From NCBI GenBank assembly GCA_023269565.1, contig JAHFTD010000014.1:1-40113 (forward strand): a DNA stretch of 40,113 nt, written 5' to 3'. Within the stretch, counting starts at the first letter, position 1. The number at the start of each line of letters is the position of its first letter. Position numbers and translations under genes: made by a program. This stretch comes from Opitutaceae bacterium (lineage in GTDB: Bacteria; Verrucomicrobiota; Verrucomicrobiia; Opitutales; Opitutaceae). The notes below the pieces were generated by a model. That model did no database searches. It was not told the DNA's origin and saw nothing but the letters and a program-made list of their open reading frames with translations. Below are positions 38,760 through 40,113 of the stretch, piece after piece.

Positions 38760-39986
38760 ATGAAGATCGTGCTCGCATACTCCGGAGGCCTCGACACCTC
38801 TGTCATCGTCAAGTGGCTCCGTGAAACCTATGACGCCGAGATCGTCACCTTTGCCGCCGACATCGGCCAGGAAGAGGAACTGCGCGGCTTGTCCGCCAAG
38901 GCGCGGCGGACCGGGGCGGCGAAGCACTACACGCTCGATCTCGTCGAGGAGTTCGCGCGCGATTTCATCTACCCGATGATCCGGGCCAACGCGGTCTACG
39001 AGGGCCAGTATTACCTCGGCACCTCGATCGCCCGTCCGCTCATCGCCAAGGCGCAGATCGCCATCGCGCGCCGCGAAAAGGCCGACACTGTCGCGCACGG
39101 CGCCACCGGCAAGGGCAACGACCAGTGCCGCTTCGAGCTCACCTACATGGCGCTCGCGCCGCAGTTGCGGATCATCGCCCCGTGGAAAATCGACCGGTTC
39201 CGCGAGGAGTTTCCCGGCCGCGCCGAGATGATCGCCTACTGCAAGACGAACCGCATTCCGGTCGAAGCCTCGGTCAAGAAACCCTATTCGATGGACCGCA
39301 ACCTTCTCCACATCTCCTACGAGGCCGGCATCCTGGAGGATCCATGGTTCGATCCCACCACGAAGGCCAACCGCGGCATGTTTAAGCTCTCCGTCTCACC
39401 CGAGGACGCGCCGAACCGGGCCGAATACGTCGAGCTGGATTTCGTGCGGGGCGATTGCGTCGCGGTCAACGGCCGGAAGCTCTCGCCTGCCGGGGTGTTG
39501 AAGGCGTTGAACAAACTCGGTGGCAAGCACGGGGTGGGTCGGGTCGACCTCGTCGAGAACCGCTTCGTCGGCATGAAGTCCCGCGGCGTCTACGAGACGC
39601 CCGGCGGCACCATCCTCATGCACGCGCACCGGCAGGTGGAGTCGCTGACGCTGGACCGGGAGGTCATGCACCTGCGCGACTCACTCATCCCGAAATACGC
39701 CGAGCTCGTCTATTACGGCTTCTGGTTCGCGCCGGAACGCGAGGCGCTGCAGGCGCTGGTGGACGAATCCCAGAAGCACGTCACCGGCACCGTCCGGCTG
39801 AAGCTCTACAAGGGCAACATCATCACCTGCGGCCGCAAGTCGCGGCATTCGCTCTACGACTCGAAAGTCGCCTCGATGGAGGGAGTGAAGAGCTGGTATA
39901 ACCAGAGCGACGCCACCGGTTTCATCCGGCTCAACGGCCTGCGCCTCCGCGCCCGCTATTACGCGCAGGGCGGACCAAGGCTCTAA
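38760..39986 (+). CDS. argG: Argininosuccinate synthase
   Basis: [85 protein letters not shown]. Confidence 0.97.
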   Translation: MKIVLAYSGGLDTSVIVKWLRETYDAEIVTFAADIGQEEELRGLSAKARRTGAAKHYTLDLVEEFARDFIYPMIRANAVYEGQYYLGTSIARPLIAKAQIAIARREKADTVAHGATGKGNDQCRFELTYMALAPQLRIIAPWKIDRFREEFPGRAEMIAYCKTNRIPVEASVKKPYSMDRNLLHISYEAGILEDPWFDPTTKANRGMFKLSVSPEDAPNRAEYVELDFVRGDCVAVNGRKLSPAGVLKALNKLGGKHGVGRVDLVENRFVGMKSRGVYETPGGTILMHAHRQVESLTLDREVMHLRDSLIPKYAELVYYGFWFAPEREALQALVDESQKHVTGTVRLKLYKGNIITCGRKSRHSLYDSKVASMEGVKSWYNQSDATGFIRLNGLRLRARYYAQGGPRL

Positions 39987-40004
39987 GCCCGCTTTTCCGC
40001 TTTG

Positions 40005-40026
40005 CCGACGAGTGCGTCGGGTTTTT
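40005..40026 (+). terminator. Probable Rho-independent terminator after argG
   Basis: CCGACG-AGTG-CGTCGG followed by GTTTTT. Confidence 0.65.
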
Positions 40027-40113
40027 GCCGGCGCATTTGTTATGAGCCGTTGGAGGAAGGGGAGGAGATGGCGCGTTCAATATACTGGCCGTTGCTGGCT
40101 TAGCTTCAGCCAT

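Noticed and set aside
39931-40113. 60-aa minus-strand ORF at the right edge
   Set aside because: Overlaps the argG end and its likely terminator, no recognisable motif, and is truncated by the window edge.
1-40113. CRISPR arrays, tRNA/rRNA genes, prophage or toxin-antitoxin modules
   Set aside because: No direct-repeat/spacer periodicity, no cloverleaf or rRNA sequence, and no integrase, phage structural or toxin-antitoxin proteins were recognised by reading. A tRNAscan/Infernal run would be needed to exclude small RNAs fully.

Overview
This is a GC-rich, gene-dense bacterial chromosomal window. Gene content and TonB-receptor style suggest Verrucomicrobiota/Opitutaceae, but that is inference only. 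From left to right it contains: (i) a minus-strand PLD-like (variant HKD motif) ORF running off the left edge, which the supplied ORF track misses; (ii) a PutA-type bifunctional proline-catabolic enzyme (-); (iii) an ECF-like sigma factor, a small membrane protein and a coiled-coil/beta-repeat/RDD membrane protein (+); (iv) purE-purK (+), where purK carries a short REP-like in-frame segment; (v) a DUF4440/NTF2-like secreted protein, fumarylacetoacetase and a translationally coupled uncharacterised protein (-); (vi) three tandem TonB-dependent receptors followed by an S9 peptidase (+), with a MITE/REP-like nested inverted repeat between the first two receptors; (vii) a GH20-like enzyme (-) and a MOSC protein (+); (viii) DUF423, cca and transaldolase (-); (ix) an outer-membrane-like protein (+), then rplM-rpsI (+); (x) an arginine cluster, argC-argJ-[homospermidine synthase]-[ornithine decarboxylase]-argB-argD-argF-argG (+). 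Most of the window is ordinary metabolism. The best leads are the homospermidine module embedded in the arginine operon, the nested inverted-repeat element with covarying hairpins, the REP-like insertion in purK, the edge-truncated PLD-like gene, and the uncharacterised partner of fumarylacetoacetase. No defence system, CRISPR array, prophage, rRNA or tRNA could be supported.
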